Positions 1 to 28,299 are shown, counted from the first letter of the stretch. The stretch: 30,686 nt of DNA from Euprymna scolopes (GCA_024364805.1 CM044503.1:85378680-85409365); one strand, 5' to 3'. Translations and numbers: made by a program. Notes: generated by a model not told the origin, from the sequence alone.

Positions 1-52
1 ATATATATATATATATATACGCACACACATATATGTGTGTCTGTGTTTTGAA
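1..52. repeat. (AT)n / (CA)n / (GT)n microsatellite at the left edge
   Basis: The window opens inside an AT dinucleotide run that passes into CA and then TG units. The repeat starts before the window. Confidence 0.9.
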
Positions 53-452
53 TATTAGATGTACAAAGAGATGATAATATGACATTGCATTAATTTTCGT
101 CATTAGTTTTCCTCAGGGTTGATATTTCTCTTTTGTTTTGTATTGTTTGACTTGCTCATAATTTTATCGATTACACTCTCTTTTCATATTTTCAGAGTTA
201 CTTCCATTTGCATCCGATACCTTTCGTTATTGTTACAGTATACAATCAGTTCATGCATGCAATACGTTGCTTTTGACTATAATACGATATAATACGAGGC
301 TTTTTATTATAATATATAATAGCCGGAGTATCAGGGGAAAACAACTTTATTGTATTATACAGATAAATAAATATTCCGCTTCTAAAATATGCTATTGTTT
401 ATAGAGACAAAATACGATACGCTCGTAGATGCATCATGGAGGTTACTTTATA
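53..452. other. Upstream AT-rich DNA, nothing recognised
   Basis: No open frame, repeat unit or transposon motif was recognised between the edge microsatellite and the promoter. This is presumably 5' flanking DNA of the GR-like gene. Confidence 0.5.
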
Positions 453-518
453 TGACGTCAATGTACGCACGCACCTGCAGATATATAACAGTCCGCAAAC
501 TAAACTCTAACTCATTTT
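453..518 (+). promoter_or_regulatory. Candidate core promoter of the GR-like gene: CRE, TATA box and initiator
   Basis: A perfect palindromic cAMP response element, TGACGTCA, lies at 453-460. TATATAA follows at 482-488, and TCATTTT (initiator consensus YYANWYY) at 512-518 places a start at A514, about 32 bases after the TATA box begins. That is ordinary TATA-to-start spacing. Transcription from 514 gives a 158-base leader with no upstream ATG before 672, which agrees with the chosen start codon. The motifs are seen directly; that they act as the promoter, and that CREB/ATF-type factors regulate it, is inference. TATA-like strings are common in AT-rich DNA, so the CRE and the spacing carry most of the weight. 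Confidence 0.5.
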
Positions 519-671
519 CTACTTAACCAAGCACATTTCCACAAGTATTAACGCCCGTGCTTTCCTCCTGCTGAGTAATACTTATTTTGAAGCAGTTAAC
601 ATTATCATTTCCACAAAGAGAGGAACATTTTCTAATTAGCAAAAATTATATTCTGATACATAAATTTCAAG

Positions 672-17606
<16,935 letters not shown>

Positions 17607-17697
17607 ATCTACCAACGCATCAGACATAGACACAGAAAAATACACAGACACATACACAGACACCCACACGCACAGGCACACACATATAAGCAAATTC

Positions 17698-17722
17698 AAT
17701 AAAAAATATAAATATAAATAAA
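17698..17722 (+). terminator. Two polyadenylation signals for the GR-like gene
   Basis: AATAAA occurs at 17698-17703 and again at 17717-17722, about 92 and 111 bases after the stop codon. The 3' untranslated stretch in between holds an imperfect CA/CAGA repeat (about 17625-17690). In AT-rich DNA AATAAA is frequent, so the position just after the last exon is the main support. Confidence 0.5.
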
Positions 17723-18146
17723 TTAAAAAAAAAACGCAGATAGAAACAGCAGTAGCGACTCATGTGGAAATTTAGACGACCGTACAGATTATGTGTGAAT
17801 AAAAAATTTGAAATTCTAAACTTTTAAGTCTCTCGAAACCTATTAAATTGTAGAAATGAAATAGGAAACAACTGTATATGCATAATACATTTTACTTTCA
17901 GATAACAGTATACAAAAAATAAAAGAAATAATTAAAAAAATAAACTAACCCAATACCTAAATAAAAAAAGAAAATTACCCCATCATGTATTAAAATAACG
18001 CATTCACAAAAAGGCAGAGTCACTCCTAACAAAACAGAACAAAAACGATGAAGTAGAAGTCAGCAGGACATGTGTTTGAGAGAATCCGATGCATATTCTA
18101 GCCTGAACATTTCCACAAAGATTACATATAGCATAAATGTGTTTCA
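17723..18146. other. Downstream flank of the GR-like gene, nothing recognised
   Basis: Very A-rich sequence after the polyadenylation signals, with no motif. Confidence 0.4.
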
Positions 18147-18149
18147 TAT

Positions 18150-19448
<1,299 letters not shown>

Positions 19449-19504
<56 letters not shown>
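19449..19504. repeat. (CA)n microsatellite
   Basis: About 27 uninterrupted CA units. Confidence 0.97.
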
Positions 19505-19509
<5 letters not shown>

Positions 19510-19999
19510 CAACAACGTAACAGAAGACTTTGTTTCGTTGGAAACTATTTCAATTTATAATGACTTTAGAATTACATATTAGAACTTTAGTAACGTCTAA
19601 TATCCATTGAGACTAAACACTCGTTTGGATTCATTATAAATATATACACTCTTTCTCTCTTTCTCTCTCTGTATATTTACGAGAGTCGTTCTGAAAGTAA
19701 AGCCTCCTATTCTTCATTCCGTCTGAATAGATCAGAAAGATTGCATATTGCATTGTTATGATTACTGAACTTATTAACTCACGAGCTGAAAGTTTCATGA
19801 GTTTCTGAAAATATACCCTCTTGCGTATATTTTTATTCTTTATGTATATAATTTTTTAATCAGAAGCTCGATGTTTGTTAAGATATAACAACAGAGCATA
19901 TATAAATAAACAAAAATTGTTACATATTGCTATATGCATGCATTCAAAAAATTTCCTGATAAAATTAACTGATACCTACCTACATACATAATTCATCTT
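19505..19999. other. Unassigned intergenic DNA
   Basis: No gene seen. A mariner-end-like string near 19680 lacks a partner end. Confidence 0.4.
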
Positions 20000-21085
20000 A
20001 GGTGGCTTTTAAAACCAGAAACCGACGTACATGACCTGAAGCAAAGATGACACATGAAGTGTACAGACATTATAGTGAGTATGGTGTCCCTGTGCACAAC
20101 CATATGCCTCTTTAGACTAGCAGCCAACTTACACTTCCTGCCACACACCACACAGGTTGTCTCATCAGATCATGTAGGTAAGGGTACATAAGGATGTCTT
20201 TCTATGACTTCATGTAATTTACGTATCCAGCTTTAGACAATAGAAAGCGCCCACATATACCACACTTCCGGCCAGCTGCCTCTAATACCTCGCGACCCTC
20301 CGAGACAACCCTTCCCACTCATTTCTATTCTCAAGTATTTCTTCTCATCTCTCAACATTTATGTTAAGCTCACGTAATCCTTGAATCTTTTCCTTAGCTT
20401 GTGCTGTGAACGTTTGCCAGCCGCCAGCTCACCGTAGAACAGCTTTGGTAATCTGCAGTCATCTAAATGGACATCGTGTCCAGGCCAACATATCTGATTG
20501 CTGGGTATCATGCTTCCAATACTTGGACAACCTGCTCTCTGAAGGACAGCAGTGTCTGGGTCATTTATTGCTATTTTATCTTAAGAAATCTCTTTAAGGA
20601 AGCCTAATACAATCTTCCAAGTCATTTCAGTTGGTGTTAATAAATGGTTCACGTTTCTGATGAGTTTAATAGGGTGGTTAGCACACATGTCCGATAAAAT
20701 GCTACTTTAGTTTGAAAAGTAACACCTCTCTCACACCACAACCGCTTCTCTAACTTGTCAAAACAACAGAACCCTTCTGGATGCGAGCATGTATTTCAGA
20801 ATCCAACAAACCATCCTTTGACAGGGTGCTACCAAGGTAAACACATGCTTCAACGACACCTAATCTGGTGACATCAATATAAATATTAGGTTCGCGGTAC
20901 AGAACATCTATTGGTGGAGTAAAAATCATCTTGGTCTTCCTCAAGCTTATACTGAGACCAAAAGAAGGCATGCTGCTAAAAATCTGTTGGTAAGCAGTTG
21001 CATGTCCTCTTCAATGTGAGCGTTGAGGGCAGCATCATCAGCATATAATAACTCACGTACAAGTGTTTGGAAGGTTTTAAATCGG
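20000..21085 (-). mobile_element. LINE of a second family (minus): late RT region to zinc-finger-like C terminus
   Basis: Read right to left. FGLSISLRKTKMIFTPPIDV, EPNIYIDVTRLGVVEACVYL, GSTLSKDGLLDSEIHARIQK, then RGVTFQTK, FYRTCVLTTLL, FYGELAAGK and KRFKDYV in shifting frames. It ends with Cys-rich pieces CGICGRFLLSKAGY, CVVCGRKCKLAASLKRHMVV and CHLCFRS, resembling C2H2 fingers. The order matches a non-LTR retrotransposon common in molluscs in which the thumb and connector are followed by Cys/His motifs. It is different from the MEYCCHIW family elsewhere in the window. It is dead, with many frame changes. Confidence 0.7.
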
Positions 21086-21399
21086 GTATTAAATCGGGTA
21101 CTAAATCTCTACAGATTGAACACTAAGATAGACATAAGACTATGCTGACCAGTTCCTGGAAACTCAACACTGCGTTGTTCTAGTTAGAAGACTACCACGA
21201 CGGGTTATTACTACCCTTGCAGATGTAATTAACGGGATCTATTATCCGGAAGGTAGGTCAAACTTCAAGCCATTAGGACCTTTACTGCCGACTATAACAA
21301 ACAACGCAATCTAGAAACAAGAAAAGCTAAAATCTAGATTAGATAAGGCGAATTAAAGGGAGATAATGCTAATATTACTATAGTTAGACTGAGACAGAG
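21086..21399. other. No recognised element
   Basis: Sequence between two LINE families, without a named motif. It may contain more of either one. Confidence 0.35.
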
Positions 21400-21553
21400 C
21401 TTGCCTCCCTTGCTGAAAAGGAGCACCAAGTTCTAGTGATTAGGGTGAGGTTAAAAAGAATGCCCCAGGAGGCGGGAAGTATGGTCGTTGAACTGCTTGC
21501 AGAGGAACGCCAACATGCTGTAGATCGTCACATTGTACGTATCACATTGCCGG

Positions 21554-21926
21554 GGCCCTGTCGGTGGGGCATTAGAACACGCCGACTGCCCCCTGCAGAG
21601 GGTAAAAGTCCCTCAATGGGGGTCCTGGATATGACCTTAAACTATATCCAGTAATGAGGGCTCCAGCTTGTGGGCTTTGAGGAGTGTGGATCCACCCTTT
21701 AATTACCATTGCTCCCAGGTCCACTCTGACCCGGAGTGGTAGTACCTGTTAGGGTCCCAACTACCGACGTGAAAACAACAAATATATTCTATTAAAAAAA
21801 CATTTCTTCAAAATCTTTGGATTCGGCATTAAATAACCCGAAAAGGGTTGATATGCCGTAAAACAAAAACAACCAACCAACCAACCAACCAACCAACCAA
21901 CCAACCAACCAACACATTGCCGGTAA
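21554..21926 (+). mobile_element. Short retroposon-like insertion with a 17-bp target duplication
   Basis: ACGTATCACATTGCCGG is repeated exactly at 21537-21553 and 21927-21943 around this segment. Inside are GC-richer DNA starting GGCCCTGTCGG, an AT-rich stretch, GATATGCCGTAAAACAAAAA, and a terminal (AACC)n run (21870-21912). A long target duplication and a simple-repeat 3' end mark a SINE or the 3' end of a 5'-truncated LINE. No A/B boxes are obvious. A partial third copy of the target (CACATTGCCGG at 21913) sits just inside the right end. Confidence 0.65.
21870..21912. repeat. (AACC)n run
   Basis: About ten AACC units, which form the 3' end of the insertion described above. Confidence 0.95.
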
Positions 21927-22160
21927 ACGTATCACATTGCCGGAGGACGTATCGTGACCACAAACAAATGCGTTTTACAGGCGTTCAGGTTTCACTTTCA
22001 AGAGCTTTGTATTTCAGGGAACCACGTTTGTCATTAGAACAGTTCGACGCCCATTTGGCTGAATTTTCTCGCCTTTCCACAACTGAAGCGGCTAGGTGCA
22101 TAACAGAAGATGAAATTATTGAAGCCTTAAAGCGGATAAACTGATTAAAAAGCTTACTGA

Positions 22161-22535
22161 ATGTCTGAATACCCTTTTTGTAAAATTTCCAATGTTTAGA
22201 CCCAAAAATTGACTGAGAGATCAATTTATTTTAACTTAGACTCCAATTTAACATTTATTGATTTGGGCTCAAATCAAATGAAAATATTTGATCCATGTCC
22301 AAGGAACGTACATCTAAAATTTAAAGTGTTTAGACCCAAAATTGATCAAAGGTCAAATTGTTGACCTTTGACCCCTTGAAAGCCAAATTTATGTCCGAAA
22401 ATGGATTATATGTCCGAAAATGGATTATAAAGGTTCCACAAATCTCGATACTGCTTATGTCAAATCTGGAGTCTGTAGATAGAATAATTTAATAGGGAAA
22501 TGTACAAACTCAGACAGATACACAGACAATTTCAC
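22161..22535. other. Unassigned repeat-like DNA
   Basis: It contains repeated TTTAGACCCAAAA strings (about 22195 and 22329) and two adjacent perfect copies of ATGTCCGAAAATGGATTAT (22391-22428), as in the spacer of an unidentified repeat. Confidence 0.45.
22344..22374. promoter_or_regulatory. Inverted pair of DR1-like nuclear-receptor half-sites
   Basis: GATCAAAGGTCAA, then ATTG, then TTGACCTTTGACC form a near-perfect palindrome (one mismatch per arm). The right arm read in reverse is GGGTCAAAGGTCA, a match to the DR1 element bound by HNF4/RXR-type receptors; the left arm is a weaker DR1. Binding is inference. There is no gene close by, and the site may belong to an unnamed repeat. Confidence 0.3.
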
Positions 22536-22644
<109 letters not shown>

Positions 22645-22779
22645 AACGTTGACAACGGAGAGCTTTTGTTTGATTAGATTTTTTTTCAATTATTCTGATG
22701 AGTGTCTTGATCGAACGAATTGATATAAGTTCTATGTGTAGTTCGAAGTTGGCCGTCGGTGTTGCTTTTCGTCTTTCGG

Positions 22780-23480
22780 AGAAAACAGCTTCAGGAGGGC
22801 TGTGTGAGTATTAGTGCGAGGTAGGCTGGGAGGTTTTTATATAGTAACAGCGATGAATGCGTATGAGCCGTGAGTGCCCAGTGTGAGAGAGAGAGATATG
22901 TCAAGTTCTGTGATAAGGGCTGGGTCAGGTAGGGGACGGAGGGGTTACAAACTTCGAAGGAGGGACAGTTATGTTTATTGTAAATGTAATGTTGCACTCG
23001 ATTTTGTATTATGCATGGTAAGGTGACATGACAGGGTAGTCGTTGTATAAATGACGTAACCAACGTAACTATTAGTTAGCATTGTTGTTAAGGAGATGCA
23101 CTCTCCCAAGGGACATTTGAACTTATAAATGATGTTGGTTCGTCTGAGTGGTTTAATAGTGAGGAGATTGTTTTCTACTATTAAATTTTGGGGTTTAAAT
23201 TTTTTATAGTACATGATAAGTATAATCTTATTCTTGGCAGTGGGGAAAACATATCTATCGATAATATCTTTCTGGTCTTTTCTTCTAATTTAAAGCCCAG
23301 TTGCATTTGGTTACAGTTTTGGTTACAGTAGAATAGGTTAATAGGATTAGGATTTTACTGTTGTTGTGTATTACTATTTGTGGTGGTATTTTTTTAAGTT
23401 CTGGAGCATTGATTTTATTTGCTGGTCGACAATATAGTTTGGAAATTCGTTATTTATAAGTATTTATTTGTAGAAAGTCC
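22780..23480 (-). mobile_element. Penelope-like element fragment with GIY-YIG-type region (minus)
   Basis: Read right to left. NEFPNYIVDQQIKSMLQNLK (about 23440-23380), IIDRYVFPTAKNK, then KFKPQNLIVENNLLTIKPLR, RTNIIYKFKCPLGEC, SYVGY and TTTTLS. The YKFKCP...YVGYTTTTLS order is the start of the GIY-YIG endonuclease that follows the reverse transcriptase in Penelope-like elements. Most of the reverse transcriptase is missing and the frame is broken, so this is an inactive 3' fragment. Confidence 0.7.
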
Positions 23481-24049
23481 TCGAGCAATGCAACAAAAGT
23501 TTTAAGATTCAATGGCCATAGTGTTGTCTTAAATGCTACCGAGACTAAGATAAGTTACTCTTCTGTGATCTGCAAAATGGGTACAAACCTGTTTTTGTGC
23601 AGCCTGTGGGATCCCGTGTAATAAAAAAGAATGAAAAAAAAAACGTCTGCCTTTTTGTTTGTGAAATTGTCACCTACTATGCAAATGAGATGCTTTCGAT
23701 TTGAAATAAAATGCCTCATTTTTCAGAGACTTGGTGTACTTTGGATTTGGGTTTGAAGTAGCAAGTCAACAGTGTCGTGTTTTAGAGTTGAGAGTTTTGG
23801 ACAGCAGAGCATTGAGCTATGGAGTATGCCAGAAGTGTCGAATTTTGAGTAGTGAATTTTTACAGCATTGTGTCGAATATAATCTAGAAAATTGTTACTT
23901 TTAAGTGTAGGACAGTTAACACTTGATTGTTTAACCACACATAGTCATTAAATATGATAAGCCAGATTTATTTCTTACATTTTCATGTAATTCAAAGAGT
24001 AAATAAATTATTGAAAATGCCTTACCAGGTCAACAATATCAGATCGTTC
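23481..24049. other. Unassigned DNA
   Basis: A 71-codon minus frame (23723-23938) has no recognisable motif. It may be part of the Penelope-like or Helitron neighbour, but I cannot show it. Confidence 0.35.
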
Positions 24050-25060
24050 AGATTTGATAAGTCGGACTTTTAACCAAAACATGACAGAACTTTTAGTTGA
24101 CCTCAAACATCACCATATTCTCAGTCATGCCATTGCCAATATTTATGCGATTTAATTGGATATTGACAATATTATATGTGCTGAAATACCAGATCATGTA
24201 ACGCAACCTATCTTTCTCTCAAATCTACTTTGAACCTGGCAATAAGAAATAGGTTAACTGATGGACACAAGACATAATGGTTTAAAGTAATTCAAAATCC
24301 AGCAACAAATTTACACAAAAATACATCTTTACTAATAGCCAATAGAAACGAAGTGAACAAAAAAAAAAAAAAAAAAAAGAGAAAGTTGTCCGAATGCCTT
24401 CTGTAAGTCAAGATAATAAGAAACGGTTTTACCTCTGTCTGTTACCGCTACATGTATGTGGGGCACAAAGTTGGTAAGATGTGAGAAGTTATGATTTCAG
24501 TAAAGCATGTCTGGCATGTAAGTTAAGCGATTACACAGAGTGGGACAATGCAATATCTGAAGCTGTAACTCTCAGCATGCTAAAACAGTTCTGTCAATCA
24601 TTTGTGTCAATACTTACTCACTATGAACCATGTGGTAGTCGCAACCAAGAATAATTAGCTCCAAACTTTGTTAAACCTTTACCACTACAAGAAGCAATTC
24701 AGTATGCATTAGCAGACATTAATAAATGCTTACTTACTGAAGATTATAATTTGCCACTTTCAACAGTAAATGTTATACCCGACCCTGCCAATGTTCAGTT
24801 ACAGACAACAGTGTCTGAGCAAAATATTGCAATGTTAAATGAACACCAGATTTAGGCAGTTGATTGCATACTAAAACATGTTAAAGAAGAAATTAAAGAT
24901 GAAAGAATGTAGTACTTGGATGGCTCAAGTGGCATCGGTAAGACTATGGTGCATAATACTCTCATACTCTCATAACAGCTTTACAAGCAAAAGAAAAATC
25001 AGTTGCTGTCCGTTCATCAACAGGTATGTCTACTATCCTATGATGGAGGATATGTAGAAA
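24050..25060 (+). mobile_element. Decayed autonomous Helitron: end of Rep and start of Pif1-like helicase
   Basis: The translation first shows a piece like HHILSHAIANIYAI then DIDNIICAEIPDHVTQPI, matching the end of the Helitron replication-initiator region (...HAHILLWL...DIDxIICAEIPD). LKQFCQSFVSILTHYEPC comes next, then LPLQEAIQYALADINKCLLT, EDYNLPLSTVN, and DGSSGIGKTMVHNTLI, a Walker A motif of the Pif1-like helicase (24919-24945; usual form GPGGTGKT). Several stop codons and a poly-A run (24358-24378) interrupt it. The rest of the helicase is absent. Confidence 0.7.
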
Positions 25061-25075
25061 AAGTTCGTTAGTTTT

Positions 25076-25200
25076 AATTCTACCACTCCTATATTCGAGG
25101 CTCTTTTACAGAGGCTACTCGAGGATAAGGGTTAAAGAGTGTACAGTAGTCAGTGATATCATAGTAGTGTAAATTCGGTAAAATCTTTCATTTTGTTGTT
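25076..25200 (-). mobile_element. LINE 3' tail (minus)
   Basis: On the minus strand, TTTAACCCTTATCCTCGAGT followed by AGCCTCTGTAAAAGAGCCTC is the same LINE tail as at 2086, 14691 and 27258. It abuts the dead Helitron. Confidence 0.6.
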
Positions 25201-26105
25201 TATACTGCCGTATGCGGAACTATCTCAATTTTTGGTATGCAAGCAATAATTACCATTTCTATTTTTTCACTTCTGCGTAACTTGCAAAGTTTTCTCTTAT
25301 TTACTATTAATCAATTATTTATTGAATTAAAAAAAAACACAAATGAGTGAAATGCTGAAACTAACTCTGAGAATCCTATTTAAAATAAAAACGATTTAAT
25401 TAAAAAGTAAAATTGACCAGAATTTCTTATTTTCAGAAACAAATCGCCCATTTTAATTTATTCATATTTGAGGAAAAAAAGAATGGATTTTTGAAATGTG
25501 AAAGAAATTTAGAAAAATTTAAAGTAATTTCTAACTTTAAAAATTCTTTGCAAATCCTAATTTCATAACATTACCTAAACATTACATTAAATTATAGTTT
25601 TATTAACTATTTATAACTATATTTAATAAACATCTATATATTTCTACCTCTAAGACATGCATTAGAGTTCATTTCTATCCAGTTAGGTACTTATTACATA
25701 ACAATGTCTCCTCCTAGATAGTTTTGCAACGATTAATACGAAACTGAACGGATACTCCTTGTTATGCATAATGCCCCATGACTCTTAATTGAAAGCTGAA
25801 ATTATCTTCCTTCAATAATAGAAACACACTTAATACCTACAACTTCTATTTATTCGCATCTACTGAAAACTTGCCAATATATCTATTTACTTAATTACAC
25901 GTGCCTCAAAAATTACCTCCTGTTTTACCCGTACTGTATTGCACTTACATCTTAACCCTCCTGTCATCTAAAATATACAGAGATTGAACACAATTCTTAG
26001 TTCAGTTCTTAATACCTATTCACACTGTAACATTATCCTATACCTAAGCTAACATATAAATAAAATAAAAGAAGAAATATAAAAAAAGTCTTAAACCACA
26101 TTAGG
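25201..26105. other. AT-rich DNA, nothing recognised
   Basis: About 900 bases with no open frame of note, no microsatellite and no transposon motif that I can name. Confidence 0.5.
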
Positions 26106-26109
26106 ACAT

Positions 26110-27320
26110 TCTAGGGCAAGTGCTCTTGACATATAAAAGGCCTTCGACAAGGTATGGCATAAAGGCCTACTTCATAAGATTTCCAGATACGGTATAACTG
26201 GAAATGTTTTCTCAATCATTAAATCATTTCTCTCTGATAGGCTCATAAGAGTAGTGGTTGATGGGCAGAAATCAGAGGCCCATAGTATTAACGCTGGAGT
26301 CCCTCAGGGGTCGATCCTGGTCCCAACGCTCTTCCTGATCTACATCAATGATCTCCCAAAACACATACTTAAATTATTCGTTGACATTTATGCTGATTAC
26401 ACGACCATCTATGGCAACACATCAAAGGCCGTAAATGACGATGTACTCTCTGATTCTCTCTCCTCAGATCTTGAGTGCGTAGTACACTGGGGGAAGAGGT
26501 GGCTGGCTAAAACCAAGCTCCTATCTTTACATCATAAACGCTCTGATCCCCATCTGGCATCAATTGAAATGGATGGCTCTTGTCTTGGGGAGCTCCCATG
26601 TTTTGATAAGCTTCTGGGGTTGACCTTCACTCCTGATCTGAAATGTAACACATACATCAACTCTGTGGCCAAGGTCGCTGGGAAAATGTTGGGATCCTTC
26701 TACCTCTCCAGAAGATATCTCACTACTGATGCAATTCTCTATTTATATAAAAGCCAAGTACGTCCAAGGATGGAGTACTGCTGCCAAATCTAAGCAGGAG
26801 CTGCTAAAAACAGTCTATCCTGCCTTGAAAGAGTACAAAATAGACTTCGTGGCTTGGTAGGGAATGCCCTTTTCTCTTCCCTGCAAGCCTATGTGAGCCT
26901 ATCTTTATTTTATCGTTATTTCTATGGCAAGTACTCGTCTGAACTCCAATCTCTGGTCCCCCTTGCCAATCATTCACAAAAAACACCCGTCTAGCTGAAA
27001 CCACTGTCAATAATTTTCCCCACTCTTTATCTGTACCTAAATCAAAACGTGGATTTCATGAACAAAGCATCTTTCTTAGAACTGCACGACTGTGGAACTA
27101 TCTGCCGCTTGCCTGTTTCCCGGCCGACTTCAACTTGGATGTCTTCAAGTCCAATACAAACAAATTTCTGATTAATCGCCGATTAAGTAAGACACTTTAT
27201 CAAATCTCCAATACTGACTATTACTACGGTACTATTCCATTGATTACTGTACACACAATAACCCTTATCCCCGAGTGGCTTCTGGGCCTTGATAAGTGTT
27301 GACCTCCATGTAAAAAAAAT
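26110..27320 (+). mobile_element. 5'-truncated LINE (plus): reverse transcriptase to 3' tail
   Basis: It begins in the reverse transcriptase palm with KAFDKVWHKGLLHKISRYGI. SINAGVPQGSILVPTLFLIY and INDLP follow, then IYADYTTIYG at the catalytic box, where YADD has become YADY. An open stretch of 179 codons (26254-26793) runs to MEYCCQI and then meets TAA. The sequence continues recognisably as SLSCLERVQNRLRGLVGNAL, SLSLFYRYFYGKYSSELQSL, FLRTARLWNYLP and ends in the family tail ACCCTTATCCCCGAGTGGCT. It is the best preserved 3' half of this family in the window, but is inactive by both the stop and the altered catalytic residue. Confidence 0.82.
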
Positions 27321-27330
27321 AACTCCTTTC

Positions 27331-27720
27331 TAACAAGCCTACTTATAAACATAGTGGCTTACACTGCATAAGCTGTACTTACCCCCTTTATCCAGTAACA
27401 ATGAAATAGCAATGTCCCTAAATCACTTTGAGGAGTGTAACTATTCAGGAGATATATAACCTCTACAAACTAAACCAGTAACATAAACTAACCACGCGGG
27501 GTCGCAGAAATACCTGGATTAGAACCCAGGCGCGGAGCAAACCCTCTCAGTGCTGACGGACTCAATAGATCTTCTCAGATCACCTGTCTAGGAGAAGGAA
27601 AACTCTGAAACTAAATCAAAGTGGAGGAAGGCCTCTTCAGCCTTGGATGACAACCTTCCTAGAGCTGGTGACTCAAACAAATTACCGGGTTGCACACCTA
27701 AACTGCTTAAGGAGTAGATA
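27331..27720. other. Boundary between two LINE copies, unassigned
   Basis: It contains GGGGTCGCAGAAATACCTGG then ATTAGAACCCAGGCGCGG and moderately GC-rich sequence that may be the 5' leader of the LINE starting downstream. Confidence 0.35.
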
Positions 27721-27784
27721 GGCTCTGTCTATCGCCCAGCTTCCATACTCTTTCTTTGGGTATTAGTCAGGCGGAGAGACGCTA

Positions 27785-28211
27785 TCATAGTGATTCGACG
27801 GAAACACTCAGTCGTAAATCTTGTTTCTTGTCTAGGGCAATGAACGTCGTTTTCCCCACTCCCGACAAATCCCACCCCTCAAAAATGGGCACTTGGGAGT
27901 GCTTGAGTATCACATATGCCTGTGCAATTAGATTGGGTTGACCTTCTTCTGATGGGTTGAGGGTACCGGATTGACAGTTCCTGGCTGCTGTTTCCGACTG
28001 GAAGTACAGGTGCCCTAACTCTTTGGTAGCGTTTAGATCGGCTGCTCCATCAACAGTTGTATAATATCGGATATTTGTAGTGCCATGTAGCGCATGGAAA
28101 GGCACCCTGCACTCATCCCTGGTGGGTTTTCCTGAGGCCACAATCCTAGTTGATGAAAGGTCAGCTGATGGTCCACTTGTGTTGCATGTCTGATACTCTG
28201 CATAACCTCTT
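27785..28211 (-). other. Long minus-strand open frame of unknown nature, upstream of a LINE
   Basis: The minus strand is open for about 140 codons, ending at 27785. There is no ATG at a natural start, and the frame opens after a TGA near 28212. It reads in part VPFHALHGTTNIRYYTTVDG, AADLNATKELGHLYFQSETA and WDLSGVGKTTFIALDKKQDL. GVGKTT resembles a P-loop but lacks the full GxxxxGK[ST] form. The region is visibly less AT-rich than its flanks. It could be antisense of a LINE 5' region, a captured host exon or chance; no family is recognised. Confidence 0.3.
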
Positions 28212-28299
28212 GTTCAGCTCCCCCTTACCTAAACTGAAACTATTTAAAAATATGATGACAGTACAATAAAAAAATAAGCTTAAACCAGGCTTAGGGACA

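Larger units (their letters stand above)
21400..22160 (+). mobile_element. Tx1/L1-like LINE fragment (plus), split by a short insertion
   Basis: The left part reads SMVVELLAEERQHAVDRHIV then RITLP. After the insertion at 21554-21926, the right part resumes at the duplicated RITLP bases and reads ALYFREPRLSLEQFDAHLAE, FSRLSTTEAARC and ITEDEIIEALKRIN. The I-T-E-x-E-I-x-x-A-L block lies just before the first reverse transcriptase motif in Tx1/L1-type LINEs. The element is cut off soon after it, so no reverse transcriptase remains. Confidence 0.65.

Noticed and set aside
19680-19720. ACGAGAGTCGTTCTGAAAGTAA, resembling a mariner terminal repeat
   Set aside because: No matching inverted end or TA duplication was found nearby, so a single 20-odd-base likeness is not enough.
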